NCBI RefSeq assembly: GCF_902489635.1
Contig: NZ_CABUAN010000052.1
Span: 1-11,196, forward strand
DNA length: 11,196 bases
Direction of reading: 5' to 3'
Source of the DNA: an uncultured Porphyromonas sp.
Lineage (GTDB): Bacteria > Bacteroidota > Bacteroidia > Bacteroidales > Porphyromonadaceae
The notes below the pieces were generated by a model that was not told the DNA's origin, ran no database searches, and was given only the letters and a program-made list of their open reading frames with translations. Every line of letters starts with the position of its first letter. Position 1 is the stretch's first letter. The position numbers were made by a program, and so were the translations under genes. Below are positions 1-7,393 of the stretch, piece by piece.

Positions 1-43
1 ACATATCTTTACGGGGAAATTCGTCCGATCCCCTCCTTTCTCG

Positions 44-87
44 AATATCCACGTGGAAAATCTCAAATCTCCACGTGGATATTTTTT
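44..87 (+). terminator. Candidate intrinsic terminator for rightward transcription
   Basis: Positions 44-57 and 70-83 form a perfect 14-bp stem built on two CCACGTGG cores, with a 12-nt loop. The T-run at 82-87 follows directly. This would stop plus-strand transcripts entering from the left of the window. It is part of the repeat array, so it may be a by-product of the repeat rather than a dedicated terminator. Confidence 0.45.
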
Positions 88-165
88 ATTTTCCACGTGG
101 GCGTCATTCATTTCCTCCGAAGTTTCATTTGATTCCTCCGAGGAATTTTTTCTTTCCTACCTGGG

Positions 166-209
166 AAATAAAAAATATCCACGTGGAGATTTCGAAATAT
201 CCACGTGGA
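166..209 (-). terminator. Candidate intrinsic terminator of the six-gene operon
   Basis: Read on the minus strand, 209-200 pairs with 187-178 as a 10-bp stem containing two CCACGTGG cores. The loop includes the palindrome ATTTCGAAAT (189-198). A U-rich tract follows, from the A-rich plus-strand stretch 166-177. It lies about 100 bp beyond the methyltransferase stop codon and is the only hairpin plus U-tract I see downstream of the operon. It is embedded in the repeat array, so the role is inferred. Confidence 0.5.
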
Positions 210-311
210 AATCAGTTTTCCCCGACACAGTACCGTATCGATATGTAGTCGGTTCTAAATTATTGTAACGGACGGGCGTTGGGTTTTCCTAGCTAAAGCT
301 GAGACATCATG

Positions 312-1046
312 TTACGTGAGGTACTGGTCGAGTAAGTATGGGCGCAGGAGGTCTTGCGCCTCGGCTGTGTAGTGCTGCTGCGCGGTGCGTATGTCTAGAT
401 GCTCCGAGAGACAAGGCGCAGGCACTGTCGCGGAGCGATGCCACTGCGTCAGAAGTCGTATGGCGGGCTGCCCTACTTGGTGGTGTAGCCCGCAAAGCCG
501 TGTGAGGTTGTAGCGGTGCAGCACGGCCTCCCGACGCAGGAGGGGCAATGCCTCGACGGGCGTGACGAGGCATAGCGTTGGCTCAGGCGCCACGAGTGGC
601 TCCAGGTAACGAAAGAGTAGATGTGGTGCAAAGCCCTCTCCCGTGTGGCGCGCCTGACGGAGCGATGCCGTAGCGGGCTGGAGTCCGTCGTAGTAAGGAG
701 GATTGGAGATGATGAGGTCGTAGGTACGGGATGGCAAAGCAAGCTCAGGCGCGGTGATGTCACACGACAGTGCCGTGAGCCGATCGCTATAGGGAGAGCG
801 GGAGAAGTTGTCCTGAGCAGTGCGGACCGCTTCGTCATCGATGTCGATGGCGGTAACCATGGCATTGGGATAAGTCTGCGCAAGCATCAGCGACAGGATG
901 CCGGTCCCTGTTCCCACATCTAGGACTTGACTGGCTGTGTGAGCCGTCTTCGCCCAGGCTCCGAGGAAGAGCGCATCGGTAGAGATACGCATAGCACAAG
1001 CCCCCTGCATGAGAGCGTAGTGTCGCATGCAGAAGGGCTTGTCCAT
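312..1046 (-). CDS. yfiC: tRNA1(Val) (adenine(37)-N6)-methyltransferase, YfiC/TrmN6 family
   Basis: This 244-residue protein is a class I SAM-dependent N6-adenine methyltransferase. The E. coli YfiC (TrmN6) family methylates A37 of tRNA1(Val). The SAM-binding motif I, VLDVGTGTG, is at residues 41-49. An acidic motif II region (AIDIDDEAV) is at 66-74, and the catalytic NPPY tetrad at 115-118 lies in IISNPPYYDG. The N-terminal stretch CAMRISTDALFLGAWA (17-32) matches the family block CAMKVGTDG.LLGAWA in place and spacing, which supports this start; the upstream AACCAAAACT has no Shine-Dalgarno. The length is near the family norm of about 240-245. It is the last gene of the operon, 36 bp after carB, with a 7-bp tandem repeat in the gap. 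The family call is firm; the exact tRNA target is taken from E. coli. Confidence 0.88.
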   Translation of the reverse strand: MDKPFCMRHYALMQGACAMRISTDALFLGAWAKTAHTASQVLDVGTGTGILSLMLAQTYPNAMVTAIDIDDEAVRTAQDNFSRSPYSDRLTALSCDITAPELALPSRTYDLIISNPPYYDGLQPATASLRQARHTGEGFAPHLLFRYLEPLVAPEPTLCLVTPVEALPLLRREAVLHRYNLTRLCGLHHQVGQPAIRLLTQWHRSATVPAPCLSEHLDIRTAQQHYTAEAQDLLRPYLLDQYLT

Positions 1047-1054
1047 AGTTTTGG

Positions 1055-1086
1055 TTGGCTGTTGGCTGTTAGCTGTTAGCTGTTAG
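1055..1086. repeat. Heptanucleotide tandem repeat in the carB-methyltransferase gap
   Basis: Four consecutive 7-bp units lie at 1055-1061, 1062-1068, 1069-1075 and 1076-1082: two TTGGCTG, then two TTAGCTG. A partial fifth (TTAG) at 1083-1086 contributes the TAA stop codon of carB (1083-1085 read on the minus strand). The tract fills most of the 36-bp gap and ends 8 bp before the methyltransferase start codon. Slippage would change leader length, not a reading frame. Confidence 0.85.
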
Positions 1087-4000
1087 TACTCTTGCCAGCT
1101 CTTGATCTCGAGCTCTTCTAGCGAGAGCGTGCAGAATGCCTTGATATAGGTGGCTGCAAGGCGCGCATTGGTGATCAGCGGGATGTTGAGATCGATCGCT
1201 GCACGGCGTAGCTTGTAGCCATTGGTCAACTCACCCGTAGAGAGGTTCTTATTGATGTTGACCACAAGGTCTACCTCATGCTGGTGCAGCAAATCAAGTG
1301 CCTGTGGCTGCTCGGTGCTGTCGGGCCAGTGAACAAGTGTGGCGGGGACCCCGTTCTCCTCTAGGAAGTGCTGCGTGCCTGCTGTAGCGTAGAGCTTGTA
1401 GCCTTTCTTGTGGAGGAGCTGCGATGCCTCGAGGAGGTCAGCCTTTTGCTTGGCGCCACCTGTCGAGAGGAGGACGCCACGCTCTGGGATATGATGCCCC
1501 ACGGAGAGCATCGCCTTGAGGATAGCCTCCTCGGTGTCTTCGCCGATACAGCCCACTTCGCCCGTGGAAACCATATCGACACCTAGCACGGGGTCAGCCT
1601 TTTGCAAGCGGGAGAAGGAGAACTGCGAAGCCTTGATCCCCACATAGTCTAGCGAGAAGGCATCCTTCGTCGGGTGCTCATAGGGCAGTCCTAGCATGAT
1701 CTTGGTTGCTAGGTCGATGAAGTTGAGTCGCAGTACCTTGCTCACGAAGGGGAAGCTACGCGAAGCGCGAAGGTTGCACTCGATCACTTTGATCTCGTTG
1801 CCTCGTGCGAGGAACTGGATGTTGAACGGACCCGAGATGTGTAGCGCCTCGGCTATCTGGCGCGAGATACGCTTGATGCGTCGGACGGTCTCGACGTAAA
1901 GCTTCTGAGCGGGGAACTGGATGGTCGCATCGCCACTGTGTACGCCAGCGAACTCGATATGCTCGCTGATCGCATAGGCGACGATCTCGCCATGGTCAGC
2001 GACGGCATCCATCTCGATCTCCTTGGCATGCTCGACAAACTGCGACACGACCACGGGGTGGTCTTGGGACACGTTGGCTGCGAGCTGCAAGAAGCGAAGT
2101 AGCTCCTCCTGATTGGAGCAGACATTCATCGCAGCTCCTGAGAGGACGTAGCTAGGACGTACCAAGACGGGATAGCCAACACGATCTACAAAGCGGTCAA
2201 TGTCCTCAATGGTGGTGAGCTCGCTCCACTCGGGCTGGTCGATACCCAGCTCGTCTAGCATGGCGGAGAACTTATGTCGATCCTCCGCATGGTCTATATC
2301 TTCGGCTTGCGTGCCTAGGATAGTGACCCCATTGGCGGCAAGACGTAGTGCCAGGTTGTTCGGGATCTGACCACCCGTAGCTAGGATGACGCCCTTGGGT
2401 GCCTCTAGGTCTATGATATCCATGACGCGCTCGAAGGTGAGCTCGTCAAAGTAGAGACGGTCTGACATATCAAAGTCTGTACTGACGGTCTCTGGATTGT
2501 AGTTGATCATGATAGAGCGCAGACCCGCCTTGCGAATGGTGTGTAGCGCATTGACACCGCACCAGTCAAACTCGACGGAGCTACCGATACGATAAGCTCC
2601 CGAGCCTAGTACGATGACCGACTTGCCGTCTTGCTCTGTGGCTATGTCGTGCTCCTCACCATGATAAGTGAGGTAGAGGTAGTTGCTCTCGGCTGGCACC
2701 TCAGCGGCTAGCGTGTCGATCTGCTTGACATAAGGTAGTATGCCGAGGCTCTTGCGGTGCTGGCGTACTTGGTCTGCCTCTTTGTGGAGGGGCTTCTTGT
2801 ACTCCTTGGTGACGGCTCGGGCGATCTGGAAGTCGGTGAAGCCTTGCTCCTTAGCTTGTCGTAGTAGCTCAGCGGGAAGACTCTCGATGGAGTCGCAGGT
2901 GCCCAGTGTCTCGGAGGTCTCTAGGATGCCTTGGAGGCGATAGAGGAACCAACGGTCGATCTTCGTAAGCTCGTGGATCTGCTCCACGCTGTATCCCTGA
3001 CGGAACGCTTTGCTGATGACGAAGATGCGGGTGTCTGTTGGCTCCCGCAGGGCTGTATCGATGTCGGGGATGACGAGCTCTTTGTTTTCGCAGAAGCCGT
3101 GCATGCCCTGCCCGATCATGCGGAGTCCCTTTTGGATTGCCTCCTCAAAGGTGCGACCGATAGCCATCACCTCGCCGACGGACTTCATACTACTACCGAG
3201 CTGACGAGAGACACCGTGGAACTTACCTAAGTCCCAGCGAGGTATCTTGCAGACGCAGTAGTCTAGTGCTGGCTCAAAGAAGGCTGGCGTGGAACCTGTC
3301 ACCGCATTCTGCACCTCAAAGAGTCCATAGCCTAGTCCGAGCTTCGCAGCAACGTGTGCGAGGGGATAACCGGTAGCTTTGCTGGCTAGAGCTGAGGAGC
3401 GAGAGAGGCGCGCATTGACCTCGATGACGCGGTAGTCCTCACTGTAGGGGTCGAGGGCGTACTGCACATTGCACTCGCCTACGACGCCGAGGTGACGGAT
3501 GATCTTGATAGCGATCGTGCGGAGCTTATGATACTCATCATTGGTGAGGGTCTGTGAGGGAGCGATGACGATACTCTCGCCGGTGTGAATGCCGAGCGGG
3601 TCAAAGTTCTCCATATTACAGACGGTGATGCAGTTGTCGTAGGCGTCTCGCACCACCTCGTACTCGATCTCTTTCCAGCCGCGCAAGCTCTTCTCAATCA
3701 GGAGCTGTGGGGAGAAGGCGAAAGCTTTCTCTGCAAGGACTCGGAGCTCCTCATCATTGTCACAGAAGCCACTACCCAAGCCACCCAGCGCATAGGCAGC
3801 TCGTACGATGACGGGATAGCCTAGTTGGTTGGCAGCAACGAGAGCGTCCTCCATCGTGGTGACAGCGTGGCTCTGGATGGTCTTGACCTCTATCTCGTCA
3901 AGCTTCTCGACAAAGAGCTCGCGGTCTTCGGTCGCCATAATGGTCTCGACGGGTGTACCGAGGACATCGATACCGTAACGCTCCAGGACGCCAGACTGAA

Positions 4001-4307
4001 AGAGCTGGACACCACAGTTGAGCGCGGTCTGCCCACCGAAGGCTAGCATAATGCCGTCTGGACGCTCACGCTCTATGACACGCTCTACGAAGTAAGGCGT
4101 GACGGGTAAGAAATAGACCGCATCAGCAACGCCTTCGCTGGTCTGTACCGTAGCGATATTGGGGTTGATGAGGACGGTCTTGATACCCTCCGCTTTGACA
4201 GCTTTGAGAGCTTGTGAGCCTGAATAGTCAAATTCGCCTGCCTCTCCGATCTTAAGTGCACCAGATCCGAGTAGGAGTATCTTATTGTATTGCTTACGCT
4301 GAGTCAT
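1083..4307 (-). CDS. carB: Carbamoyl-phosphate synthase large subunit
   Basis: The large subunit makes carbamoyl phosphate from bicarbonate, two ATP and the ammonia channelled from CarA, feeding UMP (and possibly arginine) synthesis. At 1074 residues it is full length. The carboxyphosphate half (about 1-400) opens with GSGALKIGEAGEFDYSGSQA and has the metal-ligand motif EVNAR at 296-300. The oligomerization region is about 400-550. The carbamoyl-phosphate half (about 560-935) opens with VLGSGAYRIGSSVEFDWCG and carries the matching ECNLR at 843-847. An MGS-like allosteric domain fills about 940-1074. Many blocks, such as YALGGLGSG, SRSSALASKATGYPLA and GQIPNNLA, resemble animal CPS1/CAD more than E. 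coli CarB. It starts 21 bp after carA; no Shine-Dalgarno is visible (CTCGACCAAACC before ATG). Confidence 0.97.
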   Translation of the reverse strand: MTQRKQYNKILLLGSGALKIGEAGEFDYSGSQALKAVKAEGIKTVLINPNIATVQTSEGVADAVYFLPVTPYFVERVIERERPDGIMLAFGGQTALNCGVQLFQSGVLERYGIDVLGTPVETIMATEDRELFVEKLDEIEVKTIQSHAVTTMEDALVAANQLGYPVIVRAAYALGGLGSGFCDNDEELRVLAEKAFAFSPQLLIEKSLRGWKEIEYEVVRDAYDNCITVCNMENFDPLGIHTGESIVIAPSQTLTNDEYHKLRTIAIKIIRHLGVVGECNVQYALDPYSEDYRVIEVNARLSRSSALASKATGYPLAHVAAKLGLGYGLFEVQNAVTGSTPAFFEPALDYCVCKIPRWDLGKFHGVSRQLGSSMKSVGEVMAIGRTFEEAIQKGLRMIGQGMHGFCENKELVIPDIDTALREPTDTRIFVISKAFRQGYSVEQIHELTKIDRWFLYRLQGILETSETLGTCDSIESLPAELLRQAKEQGFTDFQIARAVTKEYKKPLHKEADQVRQHRKSLGILPYVKQIDTLAAEVPAESNYLYLTYHGEEHDIATEQDGKSVIVLGSGAYRIGSSVEFDWCGVNALHTIRKAGLRSIMINYNPETVSTDFDMSDRLYFDELTFERVMDIIDLEAPKGVILATGGQIPNNLALRLAANGVTILGTQAEDIDHAEDRHKFSAMLDELGIDQPEWSELTTIEDIDRFVDRVGYPVLVRPSYVLSGAAMNVCSNQEELLRFLQLAANVSQDHPVVVSQFVEHAKEIEMDAVADHGEIVAYAISEHIEFAGVHSGDATIQFPAQKLYVETVRRIKRISRQIAEALHISGPFNIQFLARGNEIKVIECNLRASRSFPFVSKVLRLNFIDLATKIMLGLPYEHPTKDAFSLDYVGIKASQFSFSRLQKADPVLGVDMVSTGEVGCIGEDTEEAILKAMLSVGHHIPERGVLLSTGGAKQKADLLEASQLLHKKGYKLYATAGTQHFLEENGVPATLVHWPDSTEQPQALDLLHQHEVDLVVNINKNLSTGELTNGYKLRRAAIDLNIPLITNARLAATYIKAFCTLSLEELEIKSWQEY

Positions 4308-4328
4308 GGTTTGGTCGAGCTTGATGGG

Positions 4329-5435
4329 TTATTTCGACAATTGTGGGTAGTTCAAGACGGTGTCCTGAAAGTCTGTGAAGAAGCTGAGCGCATCTAGCGG
4401 ACCGCCCTTTGCCTCTGGGTGGAACTGTACCGAGCGAAATGGCAGGTCGGTGTGCATTAGCCCCTCGTTGGTGCCATCGTTGAGGTTGGTGTACCACTCT
4501 TCCCATCCCTGAGGGAGTGTCGCTGAGTTGACAGCGTAGCTATGGTTCTGGCTAGTAATGAGGCACTGGGGCGAGCCGACCAACTGGACAGCTTGATTGT
4601 GCCCGTGGTGTCCATACTTCATCTTGTAGATCTTAGCACCAGAGGCGAGCGCCATAAGCTGATTGCCCATACAGATGCCGTAAGTGGGGAGCTGACGCTC
4701 GAAGGCATACTGTATCTGTCTGATCGTCTCCTTGCAGCAAGTCGGCGCGCCAGGGCCATTGCTGATGAAGACGCCACGCAGCCCCTCGATCTGCTCCAAA
4801 GGATAGTCCCAGGGGACGCGGTGGAGGGTGAAGCGCTCATCGATAAGCGAGCGCAGGATGTTGTCCTTGAGTCCACAGTCGATCAAAGCTATATGACAGT
4901 CGCCCGATCCGTAGATCCGAGGCTCGGGGCAAGAGGCTTGAGCAACTAAGTTTTGCTCTCCGATGGCAGGCTCTATGGGAGAGGTTTCGCCCTCGATGGT
5001 TATCGTGCCGACCTGGATACCATGGTCACGCAGGTGCTTGGTCAGAGCTCGTGTATCGATGCCCGTAATCCCCACGACGCCTTGCTCTGCCATAAAGTCT
5101 CCTAAGGACTGCTCCGCATTCCAGTGGGAGTACTCAGGCGAGTAGCTATTGACTATCAGGGCACGCATGAGACAGCCGTCACTCTCGTAGTATCTGGGGA
5201 TGTCGTACTCATCTCGAGTGGCAGCGGGGACACCGTAATTGCCCACCATCGGATAGGTCATCACCAAGATCTGACCCATATAGCTGGGATCGGTGAGCGA
5301 CTCGGTGTAACCATTCATGGCTGTATTAAAGACTACCTCCCCGGCCAACTGTCTGGTCGCACCGAAGTGCCAGCCTGTGTAGGTAGATCCGTCTTGTAGC
5401 GTGAGCGTAGCTTTGCGCTGAGTGGATGTTTGCAT
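4329..5435 (-). CDS. carA: Carbamoyl-phosphate synthase small (glutaminase) subunit
   Basis: CarA hydrolyses glutamine and passes ammonia to CarB. The chosen ATG at 5435 gives 368 residues, and the domain begins at once (ATLTLQDGSTYTGW, residues 9-22). An in-frame ATG at 5507 would add 24 low-complexity residues overlapping the amidotransferase gene by 44 bp, so I reject it. Residues 1-150 form the CPSase small-chain domain (AGEVVFNTAMNGY at 31-43). Residues about 180-368 are a class I glutamine amidotransferase with nucleophile C255 in YGICMGNQ, and H339 and E341 in QFHPEAKGGP. The usual His of GICLGHQ is Asn here (N258), as in the GN of animal CPS1, but the catalytic triad is intact. It lies 28 bp after the PurF-type gene and 21 bp before carB. 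Confidence 0.96.
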   Translation of the reverse strand: MQTSTQRKATLTLQDGSTYTGWHFGATRQLAGEVVFNTAMNGYTESLTDPSYMGQILVMTYPMVGNYGVPAATRDEYDIPRYYESDGCLMRALIVNSYSPEYSHWNAEQSLGDFMAEQGVVGITGIDTRALTKHLRDHGIQVGTITIEGETSPIEPAIGEQNLVAQASCPEPRIYGSGDCHIALIDCGLKDNILRSLIDERFTLHRVPWDYPLEQIEGLRGVFISNGPGAPTCCKETIRQIQYAFERQLPTYGICMGNQLMALASGAKIYKMKYGHHGHNQAVQLVGSPQCLITSQNHSYAVNSATLPQGWEEWYTNLNDGTNEGLMHTDLPFRSVQFHPEAKGGPLDALSFFTDFQDTVLNYPQLSK

Positions 5436-5463
5436 GATTATTAGTTGAAAAGAGCGTCTATGT

Positions 5464-7368
5464 CTATTTGCGATTGTACTGCTGCTCGTAGTAAGCGATG
5501 AAAGCATCGTTGACGAGATGGGACCCGCCAGGCGTAGGATAGTCGCCCGTAAAGTACCAGTCGCCTGGATGATGTGGGATAGCTTCGTGTAGTGTCTCTA
5601 CTGTCTGGTAGACAATGCTAACCTCAGCCTTGATGCCGTCAGACTTAACGAGCTCAGCGATCTTGGCAGAGATCTCTTCCTCCGTAAAGGGTGCGTAGAG
5701 GGTCTTGATCACATTAGGTACGTACTCCGTGAGCGGACGCTCCCTAAGCGCTATCGCCTCACGGTATGCCTCGTCGAGCATACGCTGCAGGGCTCGCTCC
5801 TGAAGGAGTGCGATCATAGCTCTAAAGGCTATGAACTCGTCCACGTGACGCATATCGATGCCGTAGTAGTCAGGATAGCGGATCTGTGGAGCACTGGAGA
5901 CGAAGACTATCTTACGCGGTCCTAAGCGGTCCAAGATCGTGAGGATGCTCTGGCGTATCGTCGTGCCTCGTACGATACTGTCGTCGATGACCACGAGATT
6001 GTCCACGCCACGCTCGATGGAGCCGTAGGTGACGTCGTAGACGTGCGTCGCTAGGTCGTTGCGGGTGTTACCCTCGGAGATGAAGGTGCGTAGCTTGATA
6101 TCCTTGATGGCGACTTTCTCACTACGTATGCGCTGCGAGAGGATATGCTTTAGTTGCTCGTCAAAGTCGGGAACTCCTAACGCTTGCTCGATCTGCTCCG
6201 CCTTGCGCTTGTTGAGCTCTAGATTTAGTCCCTCTAGCATACCGAAGTAAGCGACCTCGGCGGTGTTGGGAATAAAGGAAAAGACCGAGTGGGTCAAGTC
6301 GCCGTCTATCTCTCTGAGGATAGCTGGCGTGAGAAGCTGCCCTAGCATCTTACGCTCCCGGTAGATGTCTCGATCACTACCACGAGAGAAGTAGATACGC
6401 TCGAAGGAGCAAGCTTTCAGTTCGCCAGGCTCCAGGATCTGCGTGATACGCGGATTAGCTTTGTTGTCTATGGTGAGTGCCTCGCCAGGGTTTAGCTCGA
6501 GGACCTTGTCGTAGGTCACATTCATCACCGTCTGGATCACAGGACGCTCGCTAGCTACGACGATGATCTCGTCATCAATGTAGTAGAATGCGGGGCGGAT
6601 GCCGTTGCGATCTCTCAAGACGAAGGAATCTCCCGACCCCGTCATGCCGCACATCACAAAGCCCCCATCCCAGATAGGACTGGTACGATGCAGCACGTTG
6701 GTCAGATCCAGATTGTCCTCGATGAAGTGCGTTATATCCATTCCCTCTAGCCCCTGCTCCTCGTGAGCGATCTTATAGAGACGCTCCACCTCACGATCTA
6801 GGCGGTGACCTACTTGGTCTAATATAATATGTGTGTCGCTAGAGGTACGAGGGTGCTGACCGATGGCTGTGATTTCGTCAAAGATGCCCGACACATTGGT
6901 CAGGTTGAAGTTACCACACACGGCGAGGGACTTCGCTCTCCAGTTGCTACGGCGTACCATCGGGTGTACGAAGGTCAAGCCCGCCAAGTCTGTCGTACTG
7001 TAACGTAGATGCCCCATATAGCAATCTCCGAGGAAAGGCGTATAGCGCTCAGCCTGCGTCGCCTGCTCTACGGTAGGCGTCGTACCATCGTGAGCCATGG
7101 CTATGGTCTCATGTACCTTCTTGAAGATCTCCGTAATAGCGTTACTGCCGAGAGCTCTCTCTCGATAGATGTACTCGTCACCGGGAGGTGCCTGTGTCTT
7201 GACCACAGCTAGCCCAGCACCGTCTTGCCCACGGTTGTGCTGCTTCTCCATCAGGAGGTAGAGCTTGTTCAGCCCGTAGAGGGTCGTACCGTAGTGCTCT
7301 GCGTAGTACTCTAGGGGTTTGCGTAGTCGTATGAGTGCTATCCCGCACTCGTGCTTGAGAGGTTCCAT
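5464..7368 (-). CDS. purF: PurF-type amidophosphoribosyltransferase, long Bacteroidota form
   Basis: The expected role is the first step of purine synthesis, PRPP plus glutamine to 5-phosphoribosylamine. The N-terminal class II amidotransferase domain (about 8-280) has the Ntn nucleophile C8 in HECGIAL, after a 7-residue propeptide-like start. It also has NRGQDGAG (45-52), GHLRYST (119-125) and SSDTH (176-180). The phosphoribosyltransferase domain carries the PRPP-binding signature VVIDDSIVRGTT (459-470). At 634 residues it is about 130-160 longer than B. subtilis or E. coli PurF, through extra sequence around 375-425 and a C-terminal extension after about 560. Only five cysteines exist (8, 116, 151, 240, 320), so the iron-sulfur ligand set of B. 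subtilis-type PurF is absent. The usual oxyanion-hole Asn-Gly is changed (CGNFNLTN, 151-158). The fold call is firm; the exact substrate is less certain. Confidence 0.85.
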   Translation of the reverse strand: MEPLKHECGIALIRLRKPLEYYAEHYGTTLYGLNKLYLLMEKQHNRGQDGAGLAVVKTQAPPGDEYIYRERALGSNAITEIFKKVHETIAMAHDGTTPTVEQATQAERYTPFLGDCYMGHLRYSTTDLAGLTFVHPMVRRSNWRAKSLAVCGNFNLTNVSGIFDEITAIGQHPRTSSDTHIILDQVGHRLDREVERLYKIAHEEQGLEGMDITHFIEDNLDLTNVLHRTSPIWDGGFVMCGMTGSGDSFVLRDRNGIRPAFYYIDDEIIVVASERPVIQTVMNVTYDKVLELNPGEALTIDNKANPRITQILEPGELKACSFERIYFSRGSDRDIYRERKMLGQLLTPAILREIDGDLTHSVFSFIPNTAEVAYFGMLEGLNLELNKRKAEQIEQALGVPDFDEQLKHILSQRIRSEKVAIKDIKLRTFISEGNTRNDLATHVYDVTYGSIERGVDNLVVIDDSIVRGTTIRQSILTILDRLGPRKIVFVSSAPQIRYPDYYGIDMRHVDEFIAFRAMIALLQERALQRMLDEAYREAIALRERPLTEYVPNVIKTLYAPFTEEEISAKIAELVKSDGIKAEVSIVYQTVETLHEAIPHHPGDWYFTGDYPTPGGSHLVNDAFIAYYEQQYNRK

Positions 7369-7393
7369 AGATCCGCCGAGGGTTATATCTTAG

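Larger units (their letters stand above)
44..211. repeat. Phased array of eight palindromic cores forming one large imperfect palindrome
   Basis: Five exact CCACGTGG octamers lie at 49-56, 71-78, 93-100, 179-186 and 201-208. Three variant palindromic cores fill the middle: TCCGAAG (centre about 119), TTCCTCCGAGGAA (133-145) and TTTCCTACCTGGGAAA (153-168). Core centres fall at about 52.5, 74.5, 96.5, 119, 139, 160.5, 182.5 and 204.5, close to two helical turns apart. The block is also self-complementary as a whole: 71-78 pairs with 179-186, 49-56 with 201-208, and 93-100 roughly with 157-164, all about a centre near 128.5. The linkers are A/T-rich. It lies downstream of the methyltransferase gene. 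The geometry is seen directly; a MITE-like or minisatellite nature, or a protein-binding role, is inferred. Confidence 0.85.

Noticed and set aside
44..211. CRISPR array
   Set aside because: The repeated core is only about 8 bp and palindromic. The intervening 13-14 bp are short A/T-rich linkers, several related to one another, not spacers of 26 bp or more. No cas genes are present.
53..268. Plus-strand reading frame of 71 codons within the left array
   Set aside because: It is built almost wholly from the repeat units and linkers, has no family resemblance, and the repeat length is not a multiple of three. It is an artefact of the array.
307..573. Minus-strand frame overlapping the methyltransferase gene
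   Set aside because: It overlaps the clear methyltransferase frame and encodes an Ala/Arg/His-rich sequence typical of a G+C-rich shadow frame.
621..923. Plus-strand frame of 100 codons opposite the methyltransferase gene
   Set aside because: It is antisense to a recognised gene, has no recognisable motifs, and mirrors the codon structure of the real gene.
4542..4949. Plus-strand frame of 135 codons opposite carA
   Set aside because: It is antisense to the catalytic domain of carA and has no recognisable domain, so it is best read as a shadow frame.
5436..5507. Upstream in-frame ATG for carA
   Set aside because: It would add 24 residues with no match to CarA and overlap the purF-type gene. 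The ATG at 5435 places the conserved domain right after the start.
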